Below the pieces are notes generated by a model, which made no database searches, was not told where the DNA came from, and saw nothing but the letters and a program-made list of their open reading frames with translations. Position numbers and translations under genes: made by a program. 64,000 nt of DNA from Lineus longissimus (taxonomy: Eukaryota > Nemertea > Pilidiophora > Heteronemertea > Lineidae): contig NC_088315.1 of the NCBI RefSeq assembly GCF_910592395.1, forward strand, positions 14,431,808 through 14,495,807, read 5' to 3'. How positions within the stretch are numbered: position 1 is the stretch's first letter; the number at the start of each line of letters is the position of its first letter. Positions 21,475 through 35,500 of this stretch are shown here, piece by piece.

Positions 21475-23485
21475 TCCGAAATTCGTGTGTCAAGCACGGA
21501 ATCAGACCTGTGTTGTTTTCAATAGCGCCCTGGTCACATGCAAGAATGATCGACCAATCAATCAGGTTCTTGGCCTTCGTTATGGAATCGAACCCGCTCC
21601 CCTTTCGTTACGAGTTGACAATGAGTGGTTGCGTAACGCCATTTTGTATAGACCCTGTTATCTGGGCTGAATTTGGGGACTGGATGTCTTCGGTTTAGTC
21701 AGTTGAACATAATTCATAATTGTAAAATAGTCTAATCATCGAGATCTACTAGGCCTTGGCTGGATCATGCACCTCGTTTAAATCGCTGCTCTGCGCAAAG
21801 GGTCTCGTCTGTGATCTGCGATGTGTGCAAGGATTCGTACTTTCAATGCGCTAGAACTGGACCAGTTGGCCGAGTTCTGAATGCATCCCCGGTCGGTCCC
21901 CGGTCAATTTGACTAGATTAATTTCTGGCCTGGCTACAGCATTTCTTGCAAATGACGTAGTGATTTAGGTGCAAAATGTATCCACCGAAACACCCCCTGC
22001 ACCGAGAGATATTGAGTACATATGAAAAATCGCACTATTGAACCTAACTGACCCATTTGGGGTGAATTTCTCGAATTTTTAAAATCTTCATCAGAACCGG
22101 ATAAGTCTTCTTTTAAGTGTTGCTCTTCATGAGTCTATGACTTGCGACAAGGGTCGTTCATAAACAAACTATAAGCGTGGTTTTATCAAGACAAAGGTCT
22201 GCAACATGCTCAAGAATAAAGCGACCCCCGTAAAAAAAAACAGAATCTTTCAAATAACCGTCCCCGGGTAACAACGAATTTTAACTGGCTTGGAACCGAA
22301 ATGGTCTCGGTTGGGTCCAGGAGGGTGTCCTAAGCACCTTTTAAAAAGGTCAAATCGGTTCTCTCTGCCACCGCTTAATCCAGGTGACATTGGTATTTAC
22401 CACCATGTTTACTATAAACGAAATCACCTCGGGACTTATTAAGTCACGTTACAACCATTTTCCCTTAGAATTGTTTACACTTGCAGGATTCCCACAAATC
22501 CTGCCAGGACGAAAAAACCCAACTTAACTAATATAACTTACGTCCTGCATGCAATTATCACTTGATACTCCCTCAAAATGTTCTGATGTAAATAATTAAA
22601 GTTACACATGATAATTTATTTCTTTTGCCTTTGCCTTGGCAAGTACCTTGGTCCTCTCTGCTCTAGTATCTCAAGTAGATCTCTGGCTGTGCTTTGCTTG
22701 ACCTAGTCAGTGGTCACGAGTCATACCAGGAATTGTCTTTAGTTTGCGTGTTGTGTGTCTCTTCGTTGATGCGCTCCCATACTCAACAGTACAGTAGAGA
22801 CCACATAAAAGGCAGGTGATATCATCAGTAAATAATTGGGTCCTGAAATCTATCCAGCCTGCCATGTTCATACGACTTCCTTCACACCGGTTATCTTACA
22901 TCACAGGGTGTAATTCCAATACAACCATCACAAACTCCTGACCAATGCAGGACTTGCAGCCAGGGCAGACGACAATCAACCTGTAGACCCAGGGCCAGGG
23001 GTCAACAATGCGCCTCCCCACTCCCGGTCCTCTAATTGACCTCAATGCGGCAAATAAACAATAAATTGCACTGAAACTTTTTGTGCCGGTGTGACAGCGG
23101 ATATAGTCCCCCTGGATTCATAGTCCGGTAGCATTGTATGACCAATTAAGCAGCATGATCTATTGTACCGCTAACCCTAACCAAAACATTTAGCAATGCG
23201 GGCTATTGTTACACGGACTATCAGCCCTAGGACTACTATCCCCGTCACACCGGGTGTTACAATGTAGTTCAGCACCCCTCCCCCCCCCCCACACTCCCCA
23301 TCACCACCACCACCACCAGTGAGTGGCATGCGACATGTTATGTTGACGATTGTGATTTAAGGTTTTTTGCGATCAAACATTATGTTGTCATGGCTACGTC
23401 GTAGTTGACAGGTCGTTAGCCTTGATGAAAGCAGATAATTTGAAAATTGCGCAAAAACGCCGGATACGGAAATGGATTTCCGACA
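21475..23485. other. Intergenic between homeobox and OSBPL11-like genes
   Basis: About 2 kb between two divergently oriented starts, so it should hold both promoters. I see no clear TATA box. A short upstream ORF (ATG at 23472, stop within six codons) precedes the OSBPL11-like start. A C-run and CAC repeats occur at 23279-23320. Confidence 0.5.
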
Positions 23486-23596
23486 ATGACGTCAGACAAA
23501 ATGGCTTCCACGGGGAGTGATGAATTTTCCCCCGACTTGTCAGCACTTTCAGACTCTGAAAAACAGCAGCTAGCTTTAGTAATGAGAAAAGCAAAG
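23486..23596 (+). CDS. OSBPL11-like exon 1
   Basis: [14 protein letters not shown] through [16 protein letters not shown], with the donor AAAG|GTAGGA, phase 0. The charged helix resembles the Rab-binding helices of RIM/rabphilin-type proteins, which is only a resemblance. Confidence 0.75.
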
Positions 23597-26500
23597 GTAG
23601 GAAATGAGAAAGACATAATTATTGTTGGTCGTGGCAAATTATCTTTTTGATCGACTATGTACTTTTCCTCCCAGCAGCTGCTGAAGTTTCGGTATGGTTG
23701 CTGAATGGTGAATGTGCATGACGACGTTGTACATGACATAGACATAGCCTACATGCTAGCTTTGGTTATTGTTATACATTGTTGCGAGCCTGAAATATGG
23801 GGACACCCTTATCTGAGAGCCACGATCACCATGTTTTTTACAGGACAGGTAGGCAGAGTAGTAATAGTCAAGTGGTAAGAAGAATAAACAGCGTCGGCCT
23901 AACTACAGAATAGCCGGGACAGTGAGTAGTAGGGCCAAACTACAGAATAGCGCTCCCAGTGATTCACCCTCCCAGTAGTAGCTCTGTACATTATGTACAC
24001 TCTGTCCTCTGTACATTATGTACACATTCCTATCATTTAGCACAGAGTGTCCCGGGTATTCTGCAGTTGCTCCGCTCTCACTCAAAGTGCACACTCTGGA
24101 CTACGGTGTCTGCAGAGAATGCCTCACTTTTGATTCGTGCACTAGGGGTATTGGATATATTCAGTAGAAGATCCAAATGCACTTCACGAACATTCCAAAG
24201 AGCTGGGCCTCTTGTCTTACTCGGGAATGTAGATTTGACCCATCAGCTTTAACCCTTTAGCACTCCAAACGCCCGCAGCTTTTTCCTTCAAACGCCCGTG
24301 GACGCCCACAATCGGCAGGTCACTGTCAATGTCGTGTCCGACAAAACATCAATTGCGTATGCAACATGTGTATGTAAACCCAGACATATTTGCGGCCATT
24401 TTATTTTGCGGTTTGCAACTTTGGCACACAAATTAGCGTTTTGACACCCCTGTAAAAATAATGATAATGAAATCAAGCAGTACATGAGATTTGAAGTTGT
24501 AGACATGGTCGATGTACATTACTGCTCCCTGTGTGCCAGGGTCTTTGACTTGCTCGTACTACGGAGACACTAAGGTTATGCTGCAATGTAAGGTATCGTG
24601 GCTTTTAGTCTCGTCCAAAAATTTGGGGTTCTCTTGATTTGGTTGTAAAGAGGCAGGAATTTTTGTTCCTTGAATCCCTGCTTGTACATTCATTCAAAGA
24701 AATGAAGTCCCGGTTCTCACCCTGTAGGCTGTGCTGGAACTCAGGTCTATATTGGAATGGTGGCCAGGAGTGTCCTGAGAACCTCTAGGCTGTGTGGCTA
24801 CTCTAGTCATAAAATTTGAATATTTTTTGTTTGCAAACTAAATAGTGTGCAACCTGGTCATTGTCACTGCTCGTATTTTTTCCGATTGTCATTTGTGTTT
24901 AATGTCTTTATACCAGCTGTTCCAACATTGATTTCTATTTAAAGACCAGGTGTTTAGGGAATGACTGATCAACGTCCACCTTGCATATTGCGTGTAGGTG
25001 CTGATATTGTGCCGACTGCTTGCAATGACTTTTTAATTGCAGTACATGTGATGGTAGGCTTTTAGAGAAGTAGGATTTTGGACTAATATCAATCATGTCA
25101 ATAGAAGGGTTTTGGGTTGAAACTGCCAAGTTTGATTTGGGAATCAATGAGGTTATTCATGGCTTCATTCAACAAAATCATGGAAGTTGAGGTAGGGGCA
25201 TTATGTTCTTAGTTGGTTTCCACTTCATGTCAGCAACAGCATCCGGACCATATCACGGAACTCGGCGGTACCCTGCAGACTGCTTCAGCTGTAGCTATGA
25301 AACTTTTTATTATGAATATGATCATAATTGACATGAATCAGAATATTGCTAATGTATTGTAATTGTTTTCGGGATGTCTTTACTTTAACTTGCAGTTTGG
25401 CCTATAAACGGCTTTCAGGACATAATAGCAAAACATTGGGAAAGGTGTCACATCACGAATAGAGCTAAGTGCCTGGGAGGGGGGGGGGGTCATTTCCATA
25501 ACATCAGACGGTGGAGAACCTTTATCAGAATTAGTCGCCCCTATCAAATCTTTGTGGGGACTGGAATTTTCCAGCATTTTCTGTGGCCAAATTTCAAGAA
25601 CAACCCTGTATTTACAAAAAAGCATAAAGCAATGTGCTTTGATCTACAGTACCTGCTATGTTGGTTATTTCCTCCAAGTTGAGGCATGTGGGCCTCTAGT
25701 CCAATTCCGTCCCCCATTTCCTGTCGTTGAGATGTTTAGACTTGGAAAATGGTTAATAAATCTGACAGTCTGCAAAGGTCCTGCCATGTCTTTTCCTGCA
25801 CTCTGTCAGGGCATGTCAAATGTGACTCGCTGTACCAAAACTAGGCGCTTGTCGCATCTGAACTCGACAGGTTGATACGGACTTGTTGTTCATTTCCCTA
25901 TTGTAGACCTTTTGTGAAATCTATTACAAACTGATTTGGTCACATTTCACAAAAGGTCTACAATAGGGAAATGAACAACAAGTCTGTATCAACCTGTCAA
26001 GTTCAGATGCGACAAGCGCCTAGTTTTGGTAGAGCGGGTCACAAATGTTTAGTCCTGACCCAACTGCTGGATCCCAAACGTTTGGTGTCCTGTTCCTTGC
26101 ATGTGTGAATTAGTTAGTGTACTGTTGGTCTCGGTATCACTGATAAACATGTACCTTTGGACCTTCTGTTATCAATTTAATCATTCTTCTGTCAAACTAA
26201 ATTCAGTTGAGTCTCGAGAAGGGCAGACTAAAGGAACCAGGAACTAATAAGTAATCTAATCTCCCATTTCCAACTATGACAATGGTAATAATAATGACTC
26301 TTGACTGTTGATTTGACTTTGAGGCTAATTTGTATAGCGTTGCTGAAGCGCTACCAGGCATGCAAACAGCCCTAAAATTTCAGCCTTTTCCGCCAATTTT
26401 CCTAAAATATCCTCATTTTTCTTTCGGGTAACATCCGCGCCGCATCGCATCCTCTCTCTGATTATTTTTGAGGCACATGGTAAGATGGCAAAGACTCGAC

Positions 26501-29500
26501 ATCTGATGTCTGAAAGGTGAACTTTGGTATCAGCTTGGTCATAGGGGGAGTCTCACGTGCTTTCTTTGCATCTCAAAGCGTAAACGGTAACTGGGTATAG
26601 TATATTGTTTCTCAAGAGGTAAGCCGTTAGTGCTATACAGAAGATACGTAAGTACCTGTAGTATGAAAACATCGGAAAATATTGGAATTATAACCTTCAA
26701 ATTGTCCTCAAACATCCTAAATTTGAGCCCAATTATCCCAAAAAAATCCCTGAATTTAAAAGAGAAAATCCTAATTTTCTCCCTAAAATGTGCCAGTTGG
26801 CTGTTTGCATGCCTGCGCTACAGCTGTGATTCATCACAGATAGTGTCCCTTGAACAGCCGACACTTCAGTGCTTAGTGTCTGGATCCTCGATCGCCGTTA
26901 TGTCCTTTGGTAATTTATTTCAGAGTCGTGCAGAGGAGACTGAAAAACTGCGATCATGAAAGATTGTTCCTGTCCTGTTCATGGCCAGTTTTCTCGGGAG
27001 ACGTTTCATCCTGGCGGGCTGACATTCGGCATGTTACCCTCCGTGGCGGACAATATTTATATAAATGTCGCAGAAGTGTGACTTTCACAGTTTTCTGGGG
27101 TACATGTATGATGAGACTTTGACAGCTAGGTAAAGGGTTAAAGTGCAAAAATCTTGACTCGATCTAAAGTCAGTCTTGAAATTACAATCTGTTTTTAAGT
27201 ATCGAAACCAACAGTCTAATAATTGTGTTGCTAATAAAAGCAAGACTTGGACTAAATTCCCTTGAGACACCTCTATCAGCATGATTATCGGCATTTATTT
27301 GCATGATTAGTCTTGTTATGTCACCCTACTTCCTAAGTGTTCTGAGTAGATCTGATCCATATAAAATCTTAGGCCAGTTGTGTGTGTAAAGTGACTTTGG
27401 ATGAAAGCATGGATAAACAACTTCGGGAACAGCTCAAATTGGATCTGTTAGGATCAAAAATACGCTCCTCACTGAAAATCAAAGGGAAATCTTGGCCATC
27501 AGTGGGAAAGTCTCGACAGTCCGCTGCTGGTGGTGTGCGTAATTCAGGCTCAAATGGGGGCTCTGCTGAAGTGTCTGATTCCGAATCAGGTGGGACGGCA
27601 TCTGCCGCAAACTCTACTGATCAGCTGCATGTGGACGAGGTTGCCAGAATGTGCACGGACATGTCTGAAGAGGTCAGTTTAGCTAGCAGCCCACCCTATG
27701 GTCTTGGAGATGAAGAATATCTGGTAGTCACTCTCGGGCCATGCCGGCAGGAGGTACTATAATATGTGACTTGTCACAGCAAAATCAGGTGCATGTCGCA
27801 CAGAAGATGAGCCTAAATGACACCAGGAGATAATGGAAGAAATTGATGTGCGCATATTTCACAAAAGGCAGACAACAGAGAAATGAACAAACAGTCCGTC
27901 TCAACCTGCCAAGCTCAGAGTGACATGCACCTGGTTTTGCTGTGACGGGTTTATCCACATACTCATGGTATTCTACCCTGGCTCCTATTCTAACTGGCAT
28001 ACACCTCAACTGCTGAACATAGGCCTATTGTTCACCTTGCCCCCCCCCTCCCTTAGGCGTGTAATTCAGTCAAAGTTGCTTTATTTCGATAGGTTTTGTA
28101 GAAAGATGTCAAAATTGAGGTGAGCAATTTTTCACCCGGATACCACAAATTGTCAAAAATCGTACTAATTACAGCCCATCTATGGATAAAGAAGCGTCTC
28201 CATATGCATGTACTGTAGATGTACCATGTGAACACATCATCAAGATCGCTTTTGGGTGTTGACTAGTTTGTGAGCTGGTGAGACTTGACAGGCCAGTTTA
28301 GGTCATACCTAGTGTCATACCTAAACAAAGACTCCTCAGGGCAGGAGCCTATCCCAGATTGTGTAACATAGATGTATTACTCCAACTTGTTCTTGACAGG
28401 ATGGTACTACATTAGTACATTGCATGTTGAATTCCCATGCAAGTATGGTTAAGTGCCTTGCTCAAGTGAGCTCTTCTGTGAGCTACACCTTAGTTCTGTG
28501 AGCTACACCTTAGTTCCAGGCTCTTCTGTCGAAGGTTGCCAGTTGTAACATGCCACCAATTCAGAGACTAGCTATGCCCAACACTGCTTAATTTCAGTGA
28601 TGGAGTCAGAGAAAGAGGGGTTGGCCCACCCTCCCCCTGGATTCACTTCTCAGCTGTTAACCTTTACATGTTAATCTTCATCATTTACCGAGGATGCTCA
28701 GACTGCAAAATATCATGGATCTCTAAAGCACCCTGCAAGTGCTCTGCATTTTAAACTTATAAGATTCTTCTCTTGTTTTTACAGGAATTTGAGCAACAGG
28801 AAGAAAAGCTGAACTTAAGGTTAGTACAAAAGTAGCCTACTATATTTGCACAATATAGAATATCCTGTGACTGTGTGAACTCTGTGCGACTGGACTGGCG
28901 ATTGTTGTCCCTCATTCTCCGACATTCACCTGTTATTAATGGTGGCACACATGCTCACCAATCAGTGTAGAAACTTCAAACTGGGTTTGTGGTGGGTGTC
29001 ATCCTATAAAATGACACCTCGGAATCAATATTTGGTTCGGTTCGATTTCTAATTTTGCCACCAGGTGGCTCAAACCGAAAACACAAAAAGTGCTGCATCT
29101 CCCTAAAGCCCGTAGCACACTAACCACCAACTTCGGCGTTCACAGGCGTTTTTTGCCGCAAGAGTCCTGAACGCCTGAAAAATCCCTAGTCTGCTACGAA
29201 CGGCATCGGCGAACGCGACTTGCCGCAACTAAACGCCAAATATCTAACATGTTTGATTTTTTACGCTTGTCGCCGCGTTTGAACACAAGAAGAGGCCAGG
29301 TGTGCTACGGATTGCCGCCTGAATTGGCGTCGGTGGCGAGGCTATGGCCAATCAGTATGCGTCTTGATGTCACATGATTTCAAAATGGCAGCCTAAAGTG
29401 GCGGAAAAGACGCTACTGGACGCCGATTCTGGGCAGGTGTGCTCTGACCGGGATCCACTGGCCGCCAACTTCGGCGTCGAGAGGCGTCAGCTGAACGCTT

Positions 29501-32500
29501 CTTGTCGCCAAAGTTTGCGGCTAGTGTGCTGCGGGCTTTACTGAAGGTTCGATGCTCAGCGAATCTTTATCCTCGGTACATGTAATGATGATACATGTCT
29601 TATCACACAAGTTTTTGATTTGACCTCGGACTTTCATATCATATAATTTTAAATGCCATTAGCCATAGAGGTAAAATGATGCAAGGTGGCCGTCTAAACG
29701 ACATGGATGGTACATTTCTAAACTCAAAATGACCATTGATCTCTAACACATATATCCCTCAGTCAGGTGATCATCCCCATCTCTTGGAAGTGAGGAGCAG
29801 GCCGGGCATGGCCAACTTTTAGCTGATTCTCAAACTTGGGCCTGCCTTCACAAAACCTGATGACAGACAATGTTAAATACAAGTTGAAGTTACAGACAGC
29901 ATGAATTTTCACACCAAGACATGATGATTACATGTTTCAAGCTGAGAGCATTGGAGTACTCCTGTACTGTACAGTACAATTATCTGTAAATCAATATAGT
30001 TGTCACTAATGATTTGTCTGATCCATCTGTCCAATACGTTTCTCCATTCAGTGCGCTGTGCTGCCATCTATTTTTTCACATTCACATTGCGCATCATTTC
30101 CAAAGTTGTGTTAAAAATCATATCTGGTCGTGAATCGTGGAGTTTTACACCTCTATCTACAATGCGGTGCTTCCCTCTTTTGGTATCACCAGATAGTAAT
30201 TTGTCTGCTGAGCGCGGCACAGTTTTGTAAACACTCCTGTGATGTGAAGAAGTTATTGAGTTTTCCCTGTTGGTACCAGCCTGTCATGTGCTGTGTGGAA
30301 CTGAAGTGCTTTACCAATACATACGGATGATATGAATTGCAGCCGCTTTTTGAAGGAAGAGCATGTACACTGTGTGCCCCTCAGGGTATAGATTTTGGCT
30401 GACAGCATAAAATAATGGTGCTGTCGAATCGGGCAGCGTATGGTCCACGTTTGAAGTCATACTGGATGATTTAATTCTGGCAATTCATTCATAGGCTTTT
30501 TATCAGTTCTAAAACGTGTTAATTCAAACTGTTGCTTTCCATTCTGATTGGCCAGTGGTGTTTTAAACCTTAACTTAGGAATATTTTTCCGTCCAGTTTA
30601 GACTGAACGCTCGAACATCAAATCGAATTGAAATTAACTTGGAATATGAAAGATAGTTTTTGGGTACATAGGAGTTGAAATGTATCATCAGCATTATCAT
30701 CATCATCGTCATAATTCCTATGTTTGGCAGCTTATCCTTATTTGGTCTGAAAGCTGATTTGTTTTCTTCGTTTTCTGTTGTGGAATCAGGTCGAGTGGAG
30801 TCCTGGCTATTGAACCGAGAGAGGTATTCAGCTAGGCTCAGTCATTCTTGGAGCATCAGTGACTTGATACTGTTGGATTCAGTTTCTTCGATTCAGTCCG
30901 CTGGTGGATTAGACACAGTGTAGTTGAACAGTGTATAATCTTCTGTGATATTCATTGTATAATATCTGACATCAAATGTATATTTTAATACCGCTTCAAA
31001 TGCGAGTTTGATGGAGGAATGATGAGACTCAACCAACATTGTTTGCTCATATTTGGTGAAGATTGGAACAGAGAGTTGACAACATAAAAAATACTGATTC
31101 AAAGAAAGTGATCTACCAAAACTTGTGAAAATTCAGAAGGATCAGTAATATTTATGGGATATCATTGAGAAAGGAACTTGTCAGATTTATTGAATTTACA
31201 CTGACGTTTCCAAGTTATGACACGTCTGTATGACTTTCAATGCTGTGATGAATCGGACATCAAACATTAGTGTAATTTTGCAGATATAAATCTACAAGTT
31301 TGCTCTGGAAAGTGACACGCTGGATATTTTAATCAGGTCTGTATACTGAACGAAGTACTAGAAATTTGGGAACAATATGCTGATTGTCTAATCGTTTGTC
31401 TTTTTCCCCATGTGAACTCAATATCCTTGCAATCTCACTACCGCAAGACGGGATGGATTACCTTTTTTTTGGAACATCCCATATACATGTAGATTGCTTC
31501 AAACTGAGCTCAAGTAACCTAAATATTCTTTGTTACAGTGATATTGACTGGATGAGATCAACATGGTAGAATGAGAAAACACATTTTATGATCCTATTGT
31601 AAACCATGAAATTTTCAAGAATCTTTTGTAGATCATTTTTAATTCGTGTTTGCACCATAATTTAGTGGTAAATGTTAATGGTTCAGTCTTAAGTTGGCGT
31701 TTGACATTGCTTTAGCAAAAATTGCAAGAATAATACATCTGCAGAAATTTCGCAGTTTACAGTATGTTAATAAATCATGACAAAGCTTGCAGTCACAGTT
31801 ATGACATTTATGATGCGGCCATTTTGTCCATACAGTTCATATGATATGTATGTGTAGTGCAAATACATTGCCTCTTGAGTATAGCATGCATTTAGCTGAT
31901 TCTGAATACTCAATTCAGTTTGACTAATTACTAATTTCCCGAACATAGATGTGCTTCGTGTTCAGTTGTTTAGAAGTTGAGTTAACCCTTTGTGGCCAAA
32001 ATGACATCACAGAATATGTACTGATCTATAGATCTTCAACAGGTTCTTTAGAGCAGGGGTTATGACAGTTGCTGCATTTGACTAATGAGGCGTCAGGTCC
32101 ACCTATCATGTAAAGTTATTCGGCCTGACCTGAGTCATCTTCACCTCCTTGACTTCTCTTTCAATTTTGTGCACATGCGCATCTCCCTGTACTCATCATA
32201 GTGATACTTCAAGTAGATCCTTAAAAGAGTAGACACAGAAGCTATTTCAAAGCAGGATTTCTTCTTCTTCTTCAGCGTTCGCTCTGCACTTGGAGGGGTC
32301 ATTCTCCTAGGAGTAATCCTCCTCCAAGGCGGGATGAGCGTATCCTGCGTGCCACTACGGTTAGGCGCCAATTGGGTTTATTGGCCTAGTGGTCCGACTT
32401 TGGCGAGAGAGATAGAGTCCACGCAAGCTACTCATGTTTCTCACTTGGTGGGGTCTTAGCTTGCCCTGGCATAGACACCAGGTACAAGGAACCTCGGTTT

Positions 32501-35500
32501 TGAGTCTCATTCGAAGGACTGTGAAGAGCCAGGAATTTTAGTTCCTTGAAAGCCACGCAGGTTCATCCAGACATACGATCCTGGGTTCTCCCCGGGATCG
32601 AACCCGGGCCCTATTGCGTGGTGGCCAGCAGTGTAAACCACTAGGCCATGAGGCTCCTTAAAGCAGGATTTGAATCAGGCATGTCAAAATCACTTATGTG
32701 TTTAAAAGTTCATGTGGAAGAAATCATTCTTTTGACATAGGTGCGCATCACGCTGGGAGACTGTTATCCACTTTCTTACATGACTTCTAATAGGTACTGC
32801 AATCAGTCATTAGGCCTTTCTAAAATTGGAGAATGAGTCACTGATGAGCCTATTTCCCTTTGTATGAGGATGAAGAAAGTTTTTTTTTCATAACGCCCAT
32901 TCATCAGCACCAAACATCACCTGTTGACAAAAATAAAAGTGAAATGATAATATTTGTTTTAGTAGTGTCAATAGAAGTCAAGTATGCTGACATGGTCTTG
33001 ATCACAATATGTTGTTTATTTTTGTGAGGTGTTTATTTTACTTTTTTCCCTACCTCTTATGAAGAAAACTTGGCCTCTTCCTCTGCGTTCAAAGGTTGGT
33101 GTGACCTTCTAGAGGTTGCGAACTGTCCAGACTCCCACACATTTCTCCCTGTTTTGTCATCAGCTAATGAGTTTTGTTGTCCTCGGTGGTGATGTTGATC
33201 ATGAAACTGCCTTGAAGTCGTCGCCAACTTCCCTCCCAGGCAGTGCCTCTGTGTCATTTCGCATGATTGTGAAATGTTACATCATTCACCTGTATCGGTA
33301 GACATGGTCTCTACGTGGAATTACGCCTCGTCACCAGAAGTATGACGTCTTTTCAAGTCGGGCTTTATTGAATGTTACTGGTTTTTGACATCTTGACTCC
33401 ACTGAGAGTTGGAGTTTAGATGGTGTCCAACATGTCTGTTCTGTTCCATTTGCTCTCATACTTCTACAACTAAATTAATCTATTTTATGAAAAAAATTCT
33501 TAAAATTTCTTCCCTCTTCTCTTTCAGGCAACACCTGGAAGGCCAACTCTATAAGTATACCAATGTTATGAAAGGATGGCAGACCAGGTGGTTCGTCCTC
33601 GACCCCACCTCGGGAATGCTGGAATACTTTGAGAAGGAGGAACACAAACGAAACAGAGCAAGAGGATCTGTGCATTTAGCTGTGAGTATTCGCTTGTTCG
33701 TGTGTGGTGCTCAAGTACAGTCAGGGTTTCCACCAGCGGGTAAAATTTCGTACCCAAAATATATCCTCGGGTAAAGATACGTACCCAAAAAAATCTGTTT
33801 GAAAAGAAATTAGAGAATTTGTTGTTGAATATACATGGTACAAGACTACAGAATGAATTCAGTGGCGATTAGAGAGTCGAGAGTCAATTTAGTAAGTCAT
33901 ATTAGGCCATCCAGATATCAAATAACTGACTTTAAATCCAACCGCTGGTCACTTTTTGTCCGTACCCAATATATTTTTTCTGGTGGAAACCCTGACAGTC
34001 TTAACACAATATCTCACAAACCTACGCACCCAATGTATCAACTTGGTGCGGGAATAAGAATCTTTCCATTTACATTGATTTCGGCTTAGATGTATATAGC
34101 ATGTATTCAAACTGTTTGCGGCCAAAAAATATAGGTTTTGTGGCTTGCATGGATAGCGGTTCCCTTGGTGATGTGAGGGTACTGTTTATCCAGAGTCGTC
34201 TTCAAACTGCTACAATCTGACTTTAGGCAGTTTTCTGCATTCCAGTGGTACAGGTATTGTATTGCTTTTACAATTATGTTATGATATGATTGTTATTTTA
34301 ATTTTTTTTATTAAATTGATAAATTTTTATTGCACCTTTTGAAAATCGGTCTTGCGTGCTTTACAAAGATAAAACATTCATGACACATAAATATCATCAT
34401 TGTCTATATATAGACAAACCCGTTGGCTTTGAGGGTTGCAGCTAGTGAGGCTGATGATGGCTGAGGAGAGATAAAAGGGGTAAAACACCATTTTGATCCC
34501 GATCTGATTTTAAATGTGGCCACCAGGGGGCAAAGTTCATGAATAATCAATCCATTTTTAGCTCACTTGTCCATTTTTAGCTCACCTGGCAGTTCTGCAG
34601 CGTTTGTCGTCCGTCATCGTCATATGCAGAACTATTGCATGATTGTCTCCCTGACATTTTTCATAACAACTTCTTCTTCAGGTTCTCCCTTCCATGTTGA
34701 CAGGTGAGCACAATGGCCCTGACCACTTCATTAAATCACATACTCTTGAAATATCTGTTACTTGTTTGTTTTAGGGTGCTGTGATTAGTCCGTCAGACGA
34801 AGATTCACAAACATTTACCGTTCATGCTGCCAATGGAGAAGTGTTTCGGTTAAAAGGTGAGTAATGACTAAGACTCAAACTGCCGAGAGAGAAATGTGAG
34901 GATATTGTTGATTGGCTGATCAGTGGTTGTGTTGCTTTGAAGCTCTACAAGTTGGGCATGTGTAACTCTAGTTCCACTCACAGTCAATGATTTGAACAAT
35001 GTTGTGTTGTTTCCTCGAAAGTTTACTCGCGCTTGCCTCAATTCATAGCTCCCTCGTGATGCAGGGATATGCCTATGAGCGAGGTAAGTTGATTTTTCAT
35101 TCAGAAGTGGCTTCCTGCTCGATAAGGACATTTAACAGGATCATAGAAAAGTCACTGAACTACAATAACAGTGTTCTTAGACTGAATGTTACTGTAGGCT
35201 TATCTAAAATTGGCAAGTCACACTCAAAACCGCCTAGCATAACTTAAGGAACATTATGTCATTAGAGATCAGCTTGAATGGGCCATATGAATAAAAACTA
35301 GCATTTCCTTGGAAGCAAGTCCTTCAAGTAGAAGCAGTATTTGCTAAAAGTAAAAGATTATCCTTGTTTTCATATGAATAATGTCGACCGTTTACTGTAA
35401 ATGCTTTGCTAAACATCTTCAAGCAAATGCTTGAAGGTCGATCCCGATGTCATATGTGTTATGAATGGTCGGTGCTGGTAATCTATTTCATCTTGTGGTT

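Larger units (their letters stand above)
23597..28784 (+). other. OSBPL11-like intron 1
   Basis: It contains the dispersed repeat at 24095, a palindromic MITE at 25821, an inverted-repeat element near 26342-26823, a TGTGAC MITE at 27765 and a possible alternative first exon at 27409. Confidence 0.6.
28820..33527 (+). other. OSBPL11-like intron 2
   Basis: It contains a dispersed-repeat fragment (28980-29800) split by a MITE at 29106-29538, and a tRNA-derived repeat near 32270-32660. No other exon is recognised. Confidence 0.55.

Noticed and set aside
32585-32656. Functional tRNA gene on the minus strand
   Set aside because: Box A and B are present, but the acceptor stem does not close and the sequence continues into a repeat body; it is better called a SINE.
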